From the NCBI GenBank assembly GCA_964543525.1, contig CAZIYW010000010.1, positions 1 through 64,000 of the forward strand: a stretch of DNA of 64,000 nt. The letters run 5' to 3'. Source of the DNA: CBDVBE01 sp964543525 (GTDB taxonomy: Bacteria; Fibrobacterota; Chitinivibrionia; Chitinivibrionales; JANQEN01). A program made the translations under genes and the position numbers. The notes beneath the pieces are model-generated. The model ran no database searches. It was not told the DNA's origin and saw only the letters and a list, made by a program, of their open reading frames with translations. Below are positions 18,323-28,888 of the stretch, one piece after another (the stretch's first letter is position 1; the number at the start of each line of letters is the position of its first letter).

Positions 18323-19384
18323 ATGTTTTCACCTGATATGATCGAACGGGTGCCGGCATGGTTCAGAAACAACGGCCCCGATGCGGACTGTGTCATATCC
18401 ACCCGTGTCCGTCTCGCAAGGAATCTGGCCGATCGTCAATTCCCGTCCAAGGCATCGCTTCTGGAGCGAAAGGACATTTTTGAAGAGGTTGTTACTGCCG
18501 TAAAAAACATACCTGAATGTACCGACTGTACCTCGCTAAATTTCTCACAGATGGATAAGGTTGCGCAACAGTTCCTCTTTGAAAACAGAGTAGTAAGTCA
18601 TGACCTTATTGATTCATACGGGGATCGTGGAGTAATATGTGACCGTGACAGCAACATAAGCGTGATGGTAAATGAAGAGGATCATATTCGTATGACCTGC
18701 ATGGCTTCCGGATGCCAGCCTGTGCAGGTATGGGAATTACTGTCAATGCTTGATGATGATCTGGGAAAGCAGGTACAGTACGCCTATGATGCGCGGCGTG
18801 GTTTTCTGACCTCATGCCCGACCAATTCTGGTACCGGTTTTCGTATATCGTTTCTTATGCATTTACCGGGACTGGTATTGACTAAAACAATCGACTCGGT
18901 GCTTGCCGGAGCCAGTCAGATGGGTATCTTAACCCGTGGTTTTTTCGGTGAACATTCCGCAGTAATCGGTAATTTCTTTCAACTTTCCAACCAGGCAACG
19001 ATGGGGGCAAAAGAGGATGAATTCCTGGATACGACACATGATATTATAAAAAAACTGATTAACTATGAGCATGCGGCACGAGAGAAGATTCTGAAAGAGG
19101 CGAAAGTGGAGATTATGGATAAAATCTACCGTGCCTTTGGTATCCTTAAATATGCCCATACACTGGACATGGATGAATTATTAAATCTCACTTCCGCGTT
19201 ACGATTGGGTGTCGAGTGCGGGATACTGGAAGAGGTGACTGTTGAGGAGCTGAATCGTATTGTGTTGATATCTCTTCCCGCCCATATGGAATTGTATTAT
19301 AATAAGAAAATATCCGATGATGAGAGGCACTGTATGCGTGCAAAACTGGTTAAAGAGTCACTTCCTGATAGTGTAGGTATATAA
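18323..19384 (+). CDS. mcsB: Protein arginine kinase McsB
   Basis: A 353-residue phosphagen-kinase-fold enzyme that phosphorylates arginine residues in proteins, marking them for ClpC. The motifs ISTRVRLARNL (about 26-36), NEEDHIRM (about 115-122) and LTSCPTNSGTGFR (about 160-173) are the nucleotide- and substrate-binding signatures of the family. The length is typical. It is sandwiched between mcsA and clpC, so the kinase, its activator and the unfoldase are co-transcribed. The system is best known in Gram-positive bacteria. Confidence 0.95.
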   Translation: MFSPDMIERVPAWFRNNGPDADCVISTRVRLARNLADRQFPSKASLLERKDIFEEVVTAVKNIPECTDCTSLNFSQMDKVAQQFLFENRVVSHDLIDSYGDRGVICDRDSNISVMVNEEDHIRMTCMASGCQPVQVWELLSMLDDDLGKQVQYAYDARRGFLTSCPTNSGTGFRISFLMHLPGLVLTKTIDSVLAGASQMGILTRGFFGEHSAVIGNFFQLSNQATMGAKEDEFLDTTHDIIKKLINYEHAAREKILKEAKVEIMDKIYRAFGILKYAHTLDMDELLNLTSALRLGVECGILEEVTVEELNRIVLISLPAHMELYYNKKISDDERHCMRAKLVKESLPDSVGI

Positions 19385-19404
19385 CCATAAACGAGGATAG
19401 AAAA

Positions 19405-21849
19405 ATGATGAATGGTATGTTTACAGATCGAGTAAAAAAAGTAATGCAGATTGCCCGGGAGGAATCTGTCAGACTCGGGAATGATTATGTCGGTACCGAG
19501 CATTTGCTGCTTGGCCTTATCAAGGAAGGTGACGGGGTTGCTGTGGCTGTATTGAGAAGTATGGGGGTGGATCTTGATGAGTTGTCCGCGAATATTGAGA
19601 AGGCAATTACCTCGGCCGGTGGTATGATGACCATCGGACAGATGCTGCCCTTTACCCCGCGTGCTAAAAAAGTGCTGGAGATTGCGGCAAATGAAGCCCG
19701 TTCCATGTCACATAAATATATCGGCACCGAGCATTTACTCCTGGCATTGATGAAGGATACCGAATCTGCGGCCGCCAATGCACTGGTTGCTGCAGGGCTG
19801 GAATATGATAAAGTCAAGGAAGAAATAAGCAAGGTGCTGCGCGGTGGTGAAAGTGTTGGCGGTACCTCGAAAGAGAAGAGCAAAACGCCCTTTCTTGATC
19901 ATTTCGGCAGAGATCTTAACGCCATGGCAAAAGAGGGACGTCTTGACCCGGTCATCGGAAGGGAAAAGGAGATTGAACGGGTGGTGCAAATTCTTTCACG
20001 TCGTAAGAAAAATAATCCGGTTCTTATCGGTGAGCCGGGGATTGGAAAAACCGCCATAGTTGAAGGGCTTGCCCAGAAAATAGTCGAGAAAGCAATTCCC
20101 CAGGTGCTTGAAAACAAGCGGGTGATCAATCTTGATATGGCTTCCATGGTTGCCGGCACCAAATACCGCGGTCAGTTTGAGGAACGGTTAAAGGCTCTGT
20201 TGGTAGAGCTCCAGAAAAATGAGAATGTTATCATTTTTATTGATGAGTTACATACTATTGTCGGTGCGGGCGGTTCCGAAGGAAGTCTGGACGCCTCCAA
20301 TATTTTTAAGCCGGCCCTTTCACGCGGAGAGATACAGTGTATCGGAGCAACAACCCTTGACGAATACAGAAAATATATCGAGAAGGACGGCGCACTTGCG
20401 CGAAGGTTTCAAACAATTATGGTTGATCCGCCCAGCATTAATGAGACGATACTGATACTCCGCGGATTACGGTATAACTATGAAGAGCATCATAAAGTAA
20501 CCTATTCCGAACGAGCAATTGAAGAGGCGGTAAAATTATCTGAACGATATGTGTCGGACAGGTTCCTGCCCGATAAAGCAATTGACATTATCGATGAAGC
20601 GGGTGCACGAAAGCGATTGTCAAGCATGGAAATTCCTCCCGAAATCCGTGAAATGGAAAAGGAAATCGATGAGGTTATACGGGAGAAAGAATTGTCCGTA
20701 GAGCAGCAGAAATTTGAGCAGGCCGCCAAACTGCGGGATAAACAGGATAAATTAAAAGGTGCGCTCCTAGAGAAAAAGGCGCTCTGGCGAAAATCGAAAT
20801 CGGAAGAGCGGTTACAGGTTGATGAAACAACGATTATCGAAGTTATCTCGACCATGACCGGTATTCCGCTCTCCAGGCTTGAAGAGGAGGAATCAAAAAA
20901 ATTGCTGCACCTGGAGGATGATTTGAGAAAACGGGTTATTGGCCAGGAGGAGGCGCTGGAAGCGGTTGCAAGGAGTATCCGTCGTTCCCGGGCGGGATTA
21001 CATAATGTAAAACGACCGATAGCCTCATTTATTTTTCTCGGGCCGACCGGTGTGGGTAAAACCGAACTGGCAAAGACCCTGGCTGAAGCCCTTTTCGATA
21101 CGGAGGATGCGTTAATTAGAATTGACATGTCTGAGTATATGGAGAAATTTGCCGTTTCAAGGCTGGTCGGCGCTCCTCCGGGGTATATCGGCTATGAGGA
21201 AGGTGGCCAGCTTACCGAAAAAGTCCGGAAAAAGCCCTATTCGGTTATCCTGTTTGATGAAATAGAAAAAGCGCATCCTGATGTATTTAACATTCTGCTC
21301 CAGATCCTTGATGACGGTGTTGCAACCGATGCCTACGGCAGACATGTTAATTTTAAAAATACGCTCATCATCATGACCTCCAATGCCGGCAGCCGTGATG
21401 TAAAAAAAGCGGGAACCGTCGGGTTCGGTAAATCCGACGAAGTGTCGCACTATGATAAGATGAAATCTAAAGTCATGGATGAGTTGAAACGGATATTCAA
21501 TCCGGAATTTCTCAACCGTGTTGATGAGACGATCGTGTTTAAATCTCTTGGTAAAAAGGAGATTGCAGAAATCGTTGATATCCACATTAAAGAAGTTGCC
21601 GATAGGTTGAAGGAACGGGATGTTACTATATCGGTTACCGATGAGGCAAAACAATTCCTTGTTGATGAGGGCTTTGATCCGGATCTTGGGGCGAGACCGC
21701 TGCGCCGGACAATTCAGCGTTTGTTGGAAGATCGTCTTGCAGAGGAGTTTCTCAATGAAAATATCCATGATAAAGATGAGGTTACGGTGGAATTGAAAGA
21801 GAAACGATTAGAATTTTCATGTAAGTCAGTAAAAAATGAAACCTCGTAA
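19405..21849 (+). CDS. clpC: ATP-dependent Clp protease ATP-binding subunit ClpC
   Basis: An 814-residue Hsp100 unfoldase. Two N-terminal Clp repeats span about 1-150 (both with a YVGTEHLLLGL or YIGTEHLLLAL core). The first AAA module carries GEPGIGKT (about 209-216) and the sensor region ALARRFQ. A UVR-containing middle domain (about 425-460) identifies it as ClpC and not ClpB. The second AAA module has GPTGVGKTE (about 546-554). It unfolds arginine-phosphorylated or adaptor-delivered proteins for ClpP. The last 14 bases overlap the tamB-like start, which suggests translational coupling. Confidence 0.95.
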   Translation: MMNGMFTDRVKKVMQIAREESVRLGNDYVGTEHLLLGLIKEGDGVAVAVLRSMGVDLDELSANIEKAITSAGGMMTIGQMLPFTPRAKKVLEIAANEARSMSHKYIGTEHLLLALMKDTESAAANALVAAGLEYDKVKEEISKVLRGGESVGGTSKEKSKTPFLDHFGRDLNAMAKEGRLDPVIGREKEIERVVQILSRRKKNNPVLIGEPGIGKTAIVEGLAQKIVEKAIPQVLENKRVINLDMASMVAGTKYRGQFEERLKALLVELQKNENVIIFIDELHTIVGAGGSEGSLDASNIFKPALSRGEIQCIGATTLDEYRKYIEKDGALARRFQTIMVDPPSINETILILRGLRYNYEEHHKVTYSERAIEEAVKLSERYVSDRFLPDKAIDIIDEAGARKRLSSMEIPPEIREMEKEIDEVIREKELSVEQQKFEQAAKLRDKQDKLKGALLEKKALWRKSKSEERLQVDETTIIEVISTMTGIPLSRLEEEESKKLLHLEDDLRKRVIGQEEALEAVARSIRRSRAGLHNVKRPIASFIFLGPTGVGKTELAKTLAEALFDTEDALIRIDMSEYMEKFAVSRLVGAPPGYIGYEEGGQLTEKVRKKPYSVILFDEIEKAHPDVFNILLQILDDGVATDAYGRHVNFKNTLIIMTSNAGSRDVKKAGTVGFGKSDEVSHYDKMKSKVMDELKRIFNPEFLNRVDETIVFKSLGKKEIAEIVDIHIKEVADRLKERDVTISVTDEAKQFLVDEGFDPDLGARPLRRTIQRLLEDRLAEEFLNENIHDKDEVTVELKEKRLEFSCKSVKNETS

Positions 21850-24800
21850 GTGGATTATTGTTGTCTGTTTTTTTATTCTGGCTCTGGCAAGCGGACTGTA
21901 TGTAGGAAAAAAAACTCTCGAAAAAAACAGAAATATCGAACGAATCTTGGTCGAACATATTTCGCCGGCATTGGGAGGAACCTTTGCTGTAGAGAATGTT
22001 CGAATCGGTTTTTTTGCGGTCGACCTTATCGGTGTCAGTATTGTTATTCCACTCCAGTCCTTTTCGTTAAAGGTTCAGGATATTAAAATTGGTTTCTCCT
22101 TTTTAAAGCTTGTTGCCTCACATGGTGATATTCAAAAAAGTATCAATAAAATCATCCTGGTAAATCCAGTACTTGAGGTAGCTTTTCCGGCACGGCAAAA
22201 GGATGCTGCCGTTTCGGCCGTTTCTCAACAAACATTTTCTATTAATGCCTTTCCCGTCGAGCACCTTCTCGTAAAAAACTGTGTGATTCATCTTATTGAC
22301 AGAGGTGGAAAGACACTTACCGTCGGCGAACAGCTTACCGGCCGGTTGTGGGGAGAGAGTGAAGCACTTAATTTTGAGCTTCATGGGAAACTGGCCGCAA
22401 AGAAACGGAATCTGTTTCTTTCCGGTGTCTTTTCTCCTGTGAAAAGAACACAACATATTTCGGTCAGACTTGACAAGGCACGTATTGACAAACCAATTCG
22501 CTGGTATACCGTTTCTGTTGAAAAAGGAAGCCTTGATGGGGTATGCGAATTTTCCTTTTCCGACACAACATTTCCCTATAATATAGACGCACACGGGCTT
22601 GTTACCATTGAAAACGGTGCAGGTAAAATAGAAGGTCTTGCTGAAAATATCTCCGATATCCGTTTTAAAGCGCTCTTTAAGGGAAATCGCATTCTGTGTG
22701 ATACCGTCACTGCACGATGGAAATCAGTTACCCTGCATGGTAAGGGTACGGCCGGTTTTTCAATAGAGCAGGAAAGCAGATTCAATATTAAACTTTCGGG
22801 TATTGCTCCCGATATGCTCACCGGGGTGTCTGAATCCATACGAAAAGAAATATCCGGGCATGGCTGGATTGAACTGGATGCACGGAGGAAACAAAATACC
22901 GCACAATTCACCGCTGAGTTTACTGCGGGAGGACTTTCATTTCAGAAAAAAGCTATTCGTCAATGTGTCGGAAAAGGAAGCTTTACCGGTACAAGTGTTA
23001 CGGTCGATACGGTATATTGTGCGGTACCCGGGCTTTCAATCGGCGCTGCAGGATTGATTAATTTTGAGAAATCACCCGTGGTATATTCATTTGAGCTTGG
23101 CCTGTCAGGAAAGGCGGAAACCTTTATACCCGAATGCGGTGGAACCGTGACGGTTACGGGTGATGTACATGGGCTGGGGAATAAACCGTTGTTCAGTCTT
23201 GCAGTGCAAGGAAGAAATATTACCTGGAAGCAGATTGATTTCGGCAATCCTCTGTTATCGGTAATCAAACGCGGGCAGACACTGCATATTTCCAGTAAGC
23301 AGACCACCGCAGCCAGGTTTTCACTGAGCGGTACGATAGATAGTGTCGGCAATGAGTCTCCCCGCCTGAATATAACCACAACGCTTAGTCAATCAATTGT
23401 TGCCCCCTGCCTTAAAACCATTCCCGGCGACATTACCCACCGGCTCGATACGGCGTATGTCAGTGCAACGATTTCAGGAAAGATACCGAATCCTGAAATT
23501 ACCGGCATATTACGGTGCACGGGAAAAAAACTGAATGCCACAGGTAAGGTACGTCTTTTCCGTAATGAAATAGCAATGCCCTATGTCTGGCAGTTTGATG
23601 GTGAGGATATTGCTGTTGCGGATACCTTGTTTCCCATTAAGGCAATCGGTGAAATTCGGCATGATACGGTTCGTATTAAATCACTTACCGCATTGAAGGG
23701 AATAGCCGTATCAGGTGTTATAAAGACCGGAGAGAAAAGTACGGTGGAACTGGAAATTGTCTGCAGGGACGTGCCGATCGATAAGATAAATGCTTTCTTG
23801 CCTGAAGATGACCGTATTATACAGCATGGTGTTATTAATGGGAAAGCACGGATGTCCGGTGAACCGGCACAGCTAAAAACCTACTGTCAACTGAATCTGC
23901 GACAATTCTCAGTTGCCGGCATTACCTCCCTCGAAGCCGATGCGGTATTACGATCGTCGGGAGAAGAATTTACCGTCCTGCCCTTTGTTATTCGTAAAGA
24001 CAACCGGATGATCTGTAAAGTGGATACGGTAACAAAAAAACATGACCACTTATCCTTCTCAGGCATTTTTAATAATATTAATGTAGTTCATCTTTTGGGT
24101 ACTGCTATCCCTTCAGATTATGAAATAAAAGGAATTGTTGCGGGAGAATTTTCAACCATGGATAAAGGATTGCCGGTGCGGGTACATTTGTATTCACCCC
24201 GGATAGCGGTAAATTCATGGAATATTGATTCAGTGGATGCACGGATACTGGTCACCAGCAATGGTTTGGTGGTGGAAGAACTTTCTGCTGCGGATTCGTC
24301 TCGATCGGCACTGGTGGCAGAGGGCGAAATTCCATGGTCATTTCTGACCAATGAAATAAGGGAACAGGATACCATGCATATTTCAGCCGGGATTGAAGGG
24401 GATCTTCTGGCAACTTTGGAGCATTCTGTTGAATCAGTAGTCGGCGGCACCGGCCACGGAGTGGTTTCCGTTGATTTTTCAGTTACTGCCGATCAGTGGT
24501 ATTTTCACAGGGCAACGGCAACGATTCCAGAAGGAGTGCTCACTGTTGATCCGTTTTTACCGGATAAGGTGAAAGACTTTACCTTCACCATGCGTATGGA
24601 CAATAAATCACGGTTACATATCATCTGTGGAGGGTATGTCGATAAACGGCCGGTAACCATTACTAATACCCATAGTATTCCTAAAGGATACAAGCCGTTA
24701 CTGTTCGGACCGGTTAATTGTGGCGTTTTGCAAATGAGAACACCTCAGAGAGGGATACCGGTATTTGTGCTCGGCTTTATGGAACGGCAGAAAGGAAACG

Positions 24801-25933
24801 TTGCTGATATTGAATTTGCCGGACGGAGACCCTTTGATGCGTTTACTATTTCCGGTCCTGTGGATAAGCCGAAGATTACCGGAACATGGATTTTGAGGAG
24901 TCTGGAATTTACATTTCCTCTTATCGAAGAAGCGCCGTTCCCTGAGAATATTGTTTGGGATATGGATGTGAAAGCCGGTAACAGAAAAGTTATTTACTTT
25001 TATAACATTGGAAGAAAGAAACGGCGGTTAATGCGTTTTGCGGAGTGTTACCTCGATCCATCGTCTACCCATGTTAAAGTACGGGGGAGCTTTGGTGATG
25101 GTTCGTTTAAAGTACTCGGTAAAATACGCTCGTATCGCGGCTATGTCTTTTATGGCAGAAATTTCGATCGGGATTTTGAGGTGGGATTGGATTTTGCTCC
25201 TCAGAAAATGGAGAGTGGTGAAGGGTACGATAATTTACCGATTATCTGGGGAAGCGCTGAAACATTCTCCGACAGCAGCCGCTTCGACCGGATAAAACTG
25301 ACACTTCTGGTGCGGGACCCTGAAACCGGCAGCCTCAGCGAAAAAGGACGTTTCAGTGATATGACCTTCAGGGTCTCATCGGATTTTGCGGAAATACCCG
25401 GCGAGGCTGAACTTGAATTTTACCGGGAAGCAGGCCTTAATTTTATTACGTTTAAGCACGCCGGGAAGAAGGCCGGTGAGATGATGTCATCCATCGGCGA
25501 CCAATATATCAACAGATATTTTCTCCAGAGAATTGAACGAAGACTCGCCCGTCGATTAGGTCTTGACGTATTCAGTTTTGAAACGTCCATTGCATCTAAT
25601 TATTTTAATTACCTTTATAATAATCCGAATGAGATTAGCGGGTTGGCCCGCCAGTGGGATTATCTGGCATTTGCCAATGTTGGTGTTACCCTGGGAAGGT
25701 ATTTCCTGCGGGATAAGGTTTTTCTTAAGTGGCGTACCGAACTTATTCCAAAAGATCTTCTATTAACACCGGAGCATAATATTGGTGTTGAATATCAACC
25801 GCTGGATTATTTCTGGGTAGATTTTAATTATGGCTTTTTTCGTAACGAAGACGATATCATGGAATCTAATCCGAAGTTGCGTATGCAGCTTAGATTACCG
25901 ATAACTAAATTAAGGAATTACTTTGATTTCTAA
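21836..25933 (+). CDS. tamB: TamB-like translocation/assembly module protein
   Basis: A 1365-residue protein with an N-terminal signal anchor (WIIVVCFFILALASGLYVG), a very long beta-rich periplasmic region of AsmA/TamB type, and a C-terminal DUF490-like domain (about 1130-1365). TamB-family proteins span the periplasm as a grooved beta-helix and move phospholipids or assist outer-membrane protein insertion. Its place directly upstream of bamA is a common arrangement for bacteria of this group. It starts inside the clpC stop region. Sequence identity of TamB is low across phyla, so the call rests on architecture and context. Confidence 0.85.
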   Translation: MKPRKWIIVVCFFILALASGLYVGKKTLEKNRNIERILVEHISPALGGTFAVENVRIGFFAVDLIGVSIVIPLQSFSLKVQDIKIGFSFLKLVASHGDIQKSINKIILVNPVLEVAFPARQKDAAVSAVSQQTFSINAFPVEHLLVKNCVIHLIDRGGKTLTVGEQLTGRLWGESEALNFELHGKLAAKKRNLFLSGVFSPVKRTQHISVRLDKARIDKPIRWYTVSVEKGSLDGVCEFSFSDTTFPYNIDAHGLVTIENGAGKIEGLAENISDIRFKALFKGNRILCDTVTARWKSVTLHGKGTAGFSIEQESRFNIKLSGIAPDMLTGVSESIRKEISGHGWIELDARRKQNTAQFTAEFTAGGLSFQKKAIRQCVGKGSFTGTSVTVDTVYCAVPGLSIGAAGLINFEKSPVVYSFELGLSGKAETFIPECGGTVTVTGDVHGLGNKPLFSLAVQGRNITWKQIDFGNPLLSVIKRGQTLHISSKQTTAARFSLSGTIDSVGNESPRLNITTTLSQSIVAPCLKTIPGDITHRLDTAYVSATISGKIPNPEITGILRCTGKKLNATGKVRLFRNEIAMPYVWQFDGEDIAVADTLFPIKAIGEIRHDTVRIKSLTALKGIAVSGVIKTGEKSTVELEIVCRDVPIDKINAFLPEDDRIIQHGVINGKARMSGEPAQLKTYCQLNLRQFSVAGITSLEADAVLRSSGEEFTVLPFVIRKDNRMICKVDTVTKKHDHLSFSGIFNNINVVHLLGTAIPSDYEIKGIVAGEFSTMDKGLPVRVHLYSPRIAVNSWNIDSVDARILVTSNGLVVEELSAADSSRSALVAEGEIPWSFLTNEIREQDTMHISAGIEGDLLATLEHSVESVVGGTGHGVVSVDFSVTADQWYFHRATATIPEGVLTVDPFLPDKVKDFTFTMRMDNKSRLHIICGGYVDKRPVTITNTHSIPKGYKPLLFGPVNCGVLQMRTPQRGIPVFVLGFMERQKGNVADIEFAGRRPFDAFTISGPVDKPKITGTWILRSLEFTFPLIEEAPFPENIVWDMDVKAGNRKVIYFYNIGRKKRRLMRFAECYLDPSSTHVKVRGSFGDGSFKVLGKIRSYRGYVFYGRNFDRDFEVGLDFAPQKMESGEGYDNLPIIWGSAETFSDSSRFDRIKLTLLVRDPETGSLSEKGRFSDMTFRVSSDFAEIPGEAELEFYREAGLNFITFKHAGKKAGEMMSSIGDQYINRYFLQRIERRLARRLGLDVFSFETSIASNYFNYLYNNPNEISGLARQWDYLAFANVGVTLGRYFLRDKVFLKWRTELIPKDLLLTPEHNIGVEYQPLDYFWVDFNYGFFRNEDDIMESNPKLRMQLRLPITKLRNYFDF

Positions 25934-26027
25934 GCTAGATATTAAATTTATTCGTTTCACCGACGTAATATCCATATACTTTTTTATAATTGTTGTTGAC
26001 ACAATACGCTCAATGTCTGGAGAATAA

Positions 26028-28274
26028 ATGAATACTACTGGTTGTAAAATTATATCTGTTTTGTTGGTGTGTGCGGTCTCTTCCTTCCCGAAAATCCTTG
26101 ACGCACTTGAGATACAGGGGTTGAAAATTAACAGTGAATCTGTCGTTCGAAATACAATTCCTTTACACCCCGGTACTGAATTCAGTTCACTTGATGTCCA
26201 GCGTGCAGTAAAATCACTCTATCGAATGGGATTGTTCAAAGATGTTGCTTTCCTTGTCACGGATGAAACAGATAGTTCGGTGAGCCTGCTTCTTAATCTT
26301 GTGGAGAATCCGGTCTGTGACGCTATTGAAATAACGGGGTTTAAAAAATTGAAACAGAAGGAACTTGAGGAAAAACTGACTATCCTGAAAGGGCATGTTG
26401 TCAGTGATGCACTTATCCATGACAATATTTCCATTTTGAAAAACGCCTATGCTGATGAGGGATTTCTCCTTGCGGATATTACCTGTGAGTTGATAGAAAG
26501 CAAGGTACCCGGTAATGTTATTGTAAAATTTTCCATTAATGAGGGAAAGAAAGTCCGGATTAAACAAATTACCTTTCGAGGAAACAATGCCTTTAAAGAG
26601 AGAAAATTAAAGCGGAAATTTAAAACCAAAGAGAAACGATGGTTTAACGATGGAGAATTTAAAAAGGATGCGTATCAGCGTCATCTTGACTCACTTATGT
26701 ATTTCTACTATGACGAGGGATACCTGGATGCACAGGTGGTAAGTGACAGCGTATGGTATGACGATAATATGCGGGATATTTATATTGACATCACTATTGA
26801 CGAAGGTAGAAAGTTTTATACCGGCAATTTTTTCTTTACTGGTAATAAAGTTCTGGAAACCGAGATGCTTGCCGAGCGGGTGGCTATGAAGAAAGGAAAA
26901 CCGTTCGAAAAAACAAAATTTGATATGACTAAAATGTTTATCTCCGGCGCTTACCGTGAGGAAGGATATCTCTGGGTCCAGATTCAGGAGCAGAACGAGT
27001 ACCGTGGTGATACCATTGACGTTACCTTTAACATAATTGAAGGTACGCCGGCTATCGTGAGAAAAATCGATATTAAAGGTAACGAGAAGACCCGTGAAAA
27101 GGTAATCCGCCGGGAACTACAGATTTTTCCGGGACAAAAATATAAACAATCCCGCATGGAAAGAAGTATCCGGGAAGTAATGCAGTTGAATTACTTTAAC
27201 AATGTTATGCCGGATCTTCGGCCCAATGAAGACGGGACTATCGATCTGGTTTATTCGGTGGAAGAAAAAGACAATATTGGCCAGTTTTCCGCGGGAGTAA
27301 TGTATAGCCAGGTTGATAAATTCGGAGGCAATTTTAATATAACGATTCCTAATTTCCGTGGTGCAGGACAGCAGCTTGACGCCGATATAGAATATACAAA
27401 GCATAGAAAACGATATTCAGCCGGCTTTCTGGAACCATGGATTTTCGATACTCCCACCTCATTCTCGATCCGTGCATTTTATGAAACGCATAAAAGCATT
27501 TACTATGATTATCAGAGTACCGGTATTGAGCTTGGAGGCAGCAGGCGTCTCAAGTGGCCGGATGATTATTTTCGGCTCTATCTCAGATATCGGTTAAGTC
27601 GGGAAAAGGATAACAGAGATTATAGTGAAAGCCTGAAAGATTTTACGATAGTTGAAGAAGGAACCTTGAGCAAAGTTTCAATTTCACTCGTCAGAAATGA
27701 TACTGATATTCCTAATTTTCCCAATCGCGGTTCTATTCTTTCTCTCAATACACAAATCGCGGGATTGGGTGGGAAATTCAATTTTGTGAAAGGAATCGTT
27801 GGTTATGACTGGTACTTTCCGGTATTCTGGAAATTTGTCCTTGGTTTGAAATCAAAATTTGGTCTTATTGATGGGATAACCGCCACTAAGAAAATTGCTC
27901 GTTCTGATTTATTTGCGGCGGGTGGTGTCTATTATGACGGGCAGATTAGAGGGTACAATGAAGGTGCTTTCGGGCGCTACCAGAACCACGGGTTGTCTCT
28001 GTTGACTTTTTCAGGGGAAATACGTTTTCCTATTCTTGAGCAGCAATTATATTTGGCAGCGTTTGTTGATATGGGAAATACCTGGGATGACCTGGCGGAT
28101 GTTAATCTTACCGATATGTATCCCGGTGTCGGGTTCGGGTTCAGATTAATGTTGCCCATGGTTGGTCTAATCGGATTTGATTTCGCCTGGGGTTTAAAAG
28201 ATCCGACCGATCCTCACTTCGGCGGCGATCCAAGCGGTTTCATTCCACATTTTCTCATGAATAGAGGTTTTTAG
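26028..28274 (+). CDS. bamA: Outer membrane protein assembly factor BamA
   Basis: A 748-residue Omp85 protein. A signal peptide is followed by five POTRA domains (about 25-415), recognisable by repeated GxxxxxxxxL...G and Y...GY patterns, and then a 16-strand barrel (about 430-748) that ends with a terminal aromatic residue (LMNRGF). An IRGYNEGAFGRY stretch near 645 corresponds to the conserved VRGY/F loop-6 motif that is essential in Omp85 proteins. It inserts beta-barrel proteins into the outer membrane. Confidence 0.95.
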   Translation: MNTTGCKIISVLLVCAVSSFPKILDALEIQGLKINSESVVRNTIPLHPGTEFSSLDVQRAVKSLYRMGLFKDVAFLVTDETDSSVSLLLNLVENPVCDAIEITGFKKLKQKELEEKLTILKGHVVSDALIHDNISILKNAYADEGFLLADITCELIESKVPGNVIVKFSINEGKKVRIKQITFRGNNAFKERKLKRKFKTKEKRWFNDGEFKKDAYQRHLDSLMYFYYDEGYLDAQVVSDSVWYDDNMRDIYIDITIDEGRKFYTGNFFFTGNKVLETEMLAERVAMKKGKPFEKTKFDMTKMFISGAYREEGYLWVQIQEQNEYRGDTIDVTFNIIEGTPAIVRKIDIKGNEKTREKVIRRELQIFPGQKYKQSRMERSIREVMQLNYFNNVMPDLRPNEDGTIDLVYSVEEKDNIGQFSAGVMYSQVDKFGGNFNITIPNFRGAGQQLDADIEYTKHRKRYSAGFLEPWIFDTPTSFSIRAFYETHKSIYYDYQSTGIELGGSRRLKWPDDYFRLYLRYRLSREKDNRDYSESLKDFTIVEEGTLSKVSISLVRNDTDIPNFPNRGSILSLNTQIAGLGGKFNFVKGIVGYDWYFPVFWKFVLGLKSKFGLIDGITATKKIARSDLFAAGGVYYDGQIRGYNEGAFGRYQNHGLSLLTFSGEIRFPILEQQLYLAAFVDMGNTWDDLADVNLTDMYPGVGFGFRLMLPMVGLIGFDFAWGLKDPTDPHFGGDPSGFIPHFLMNRGF

Positions 28275-28361
28275 TTTTACTTCCAATTATTGTATAAGTA
28301 TTTTTTTAAGACATTAATTTTTATGGTATTAAAAATACATTTGAGAACAAGGAGGCTTTTT

Positions 28362-28883
28362 ATGGCAAAATTTTTAAACCTGTCCAAATGGATATGGGTA
28401 CTTCTGGTTTGTTACTCCTTTACCTATGCTGAACTAAAAATAGGTTTTATTAATTCTGAAACCATATTGATGGCATATGAGGGGACCAAATCAGCGGAAG
28501 AAAAACTGAAAAAGGAGTATGCCAAGTGGGAACAGGAGGCAACTGAACGCCAGAAAAAAATGAAAGAAATGCAGGAGCAGCTCGAAAAGCAAAGCCTTTT
28601 GCTGAGTGCTGAACGAAAAAAGGAGATTGAGGCGAATCTGCAACAGGAGATGATTGAGTATCAGAAATTTCTGCAGGAGAAATTCGGTCAGCAGGGTGAT
28701 GCTGCGAAAAAAAATGATGAACTTTTAAAACCTATTATTGATAAAATAAATATGATATTGGATAAAATAGCTAAAAATGAGAATTATGATTTTATTTTTG
28801 ATGCCAGAGGCGGGGTCGTATATGCAAAAAAGGCCTATGATCTGACTGAAAAAGTAATCCAGGCGCTCAACGCAGAGAAATAG
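28362..28883 (+). CDS. OmpH/Skp family periplasmic chaperone
   Basis: A 173-residue protein with a signal peptide (cut near TYA|ELKIGF), a basic coiled-coil tentacle region (about 45-125, rich in K, E and Q) and C-terminal strands (YDFIFDARGGVVYA). This is the Skp/OmpH fold that holds unfolded outer-membrane proteins. The ATG at 28362 is preferred to an upstream one at 28290 because it follows a strong AAGGAGG site and begins a proper signal peptide. The position between bamA and lpxD is the classic one. Confidence 0.9.
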   Translation: MAKFLNLSKWIWVLLVCYSFTYAELKIGFINSETILMAYEGTKSAEEKLKKEYAKWEQEATERQKKMKEMQEQLEKQSLLLSAERKKEIEANLQQEMIEYQKFLQEKFGQQGDAAKKNDELLKPIIDKINMILDKIAKNENYDFIFDARGGVVYAKKAYDLTEKVIQALNAEK

Positions 28884-28888
28884 CAATT

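Noticed and set aside
20502..21128. A 208-codon minus-strand frame within clpC
   Set aside because: It is Ser-rich antisense of a conserved AAA module and no family match is apparent.
21157..21768. A 203-codon minus-strand frame within clpC
   Set aside because: It is antisense to the conserved second AAA module and shows no motif of its own.
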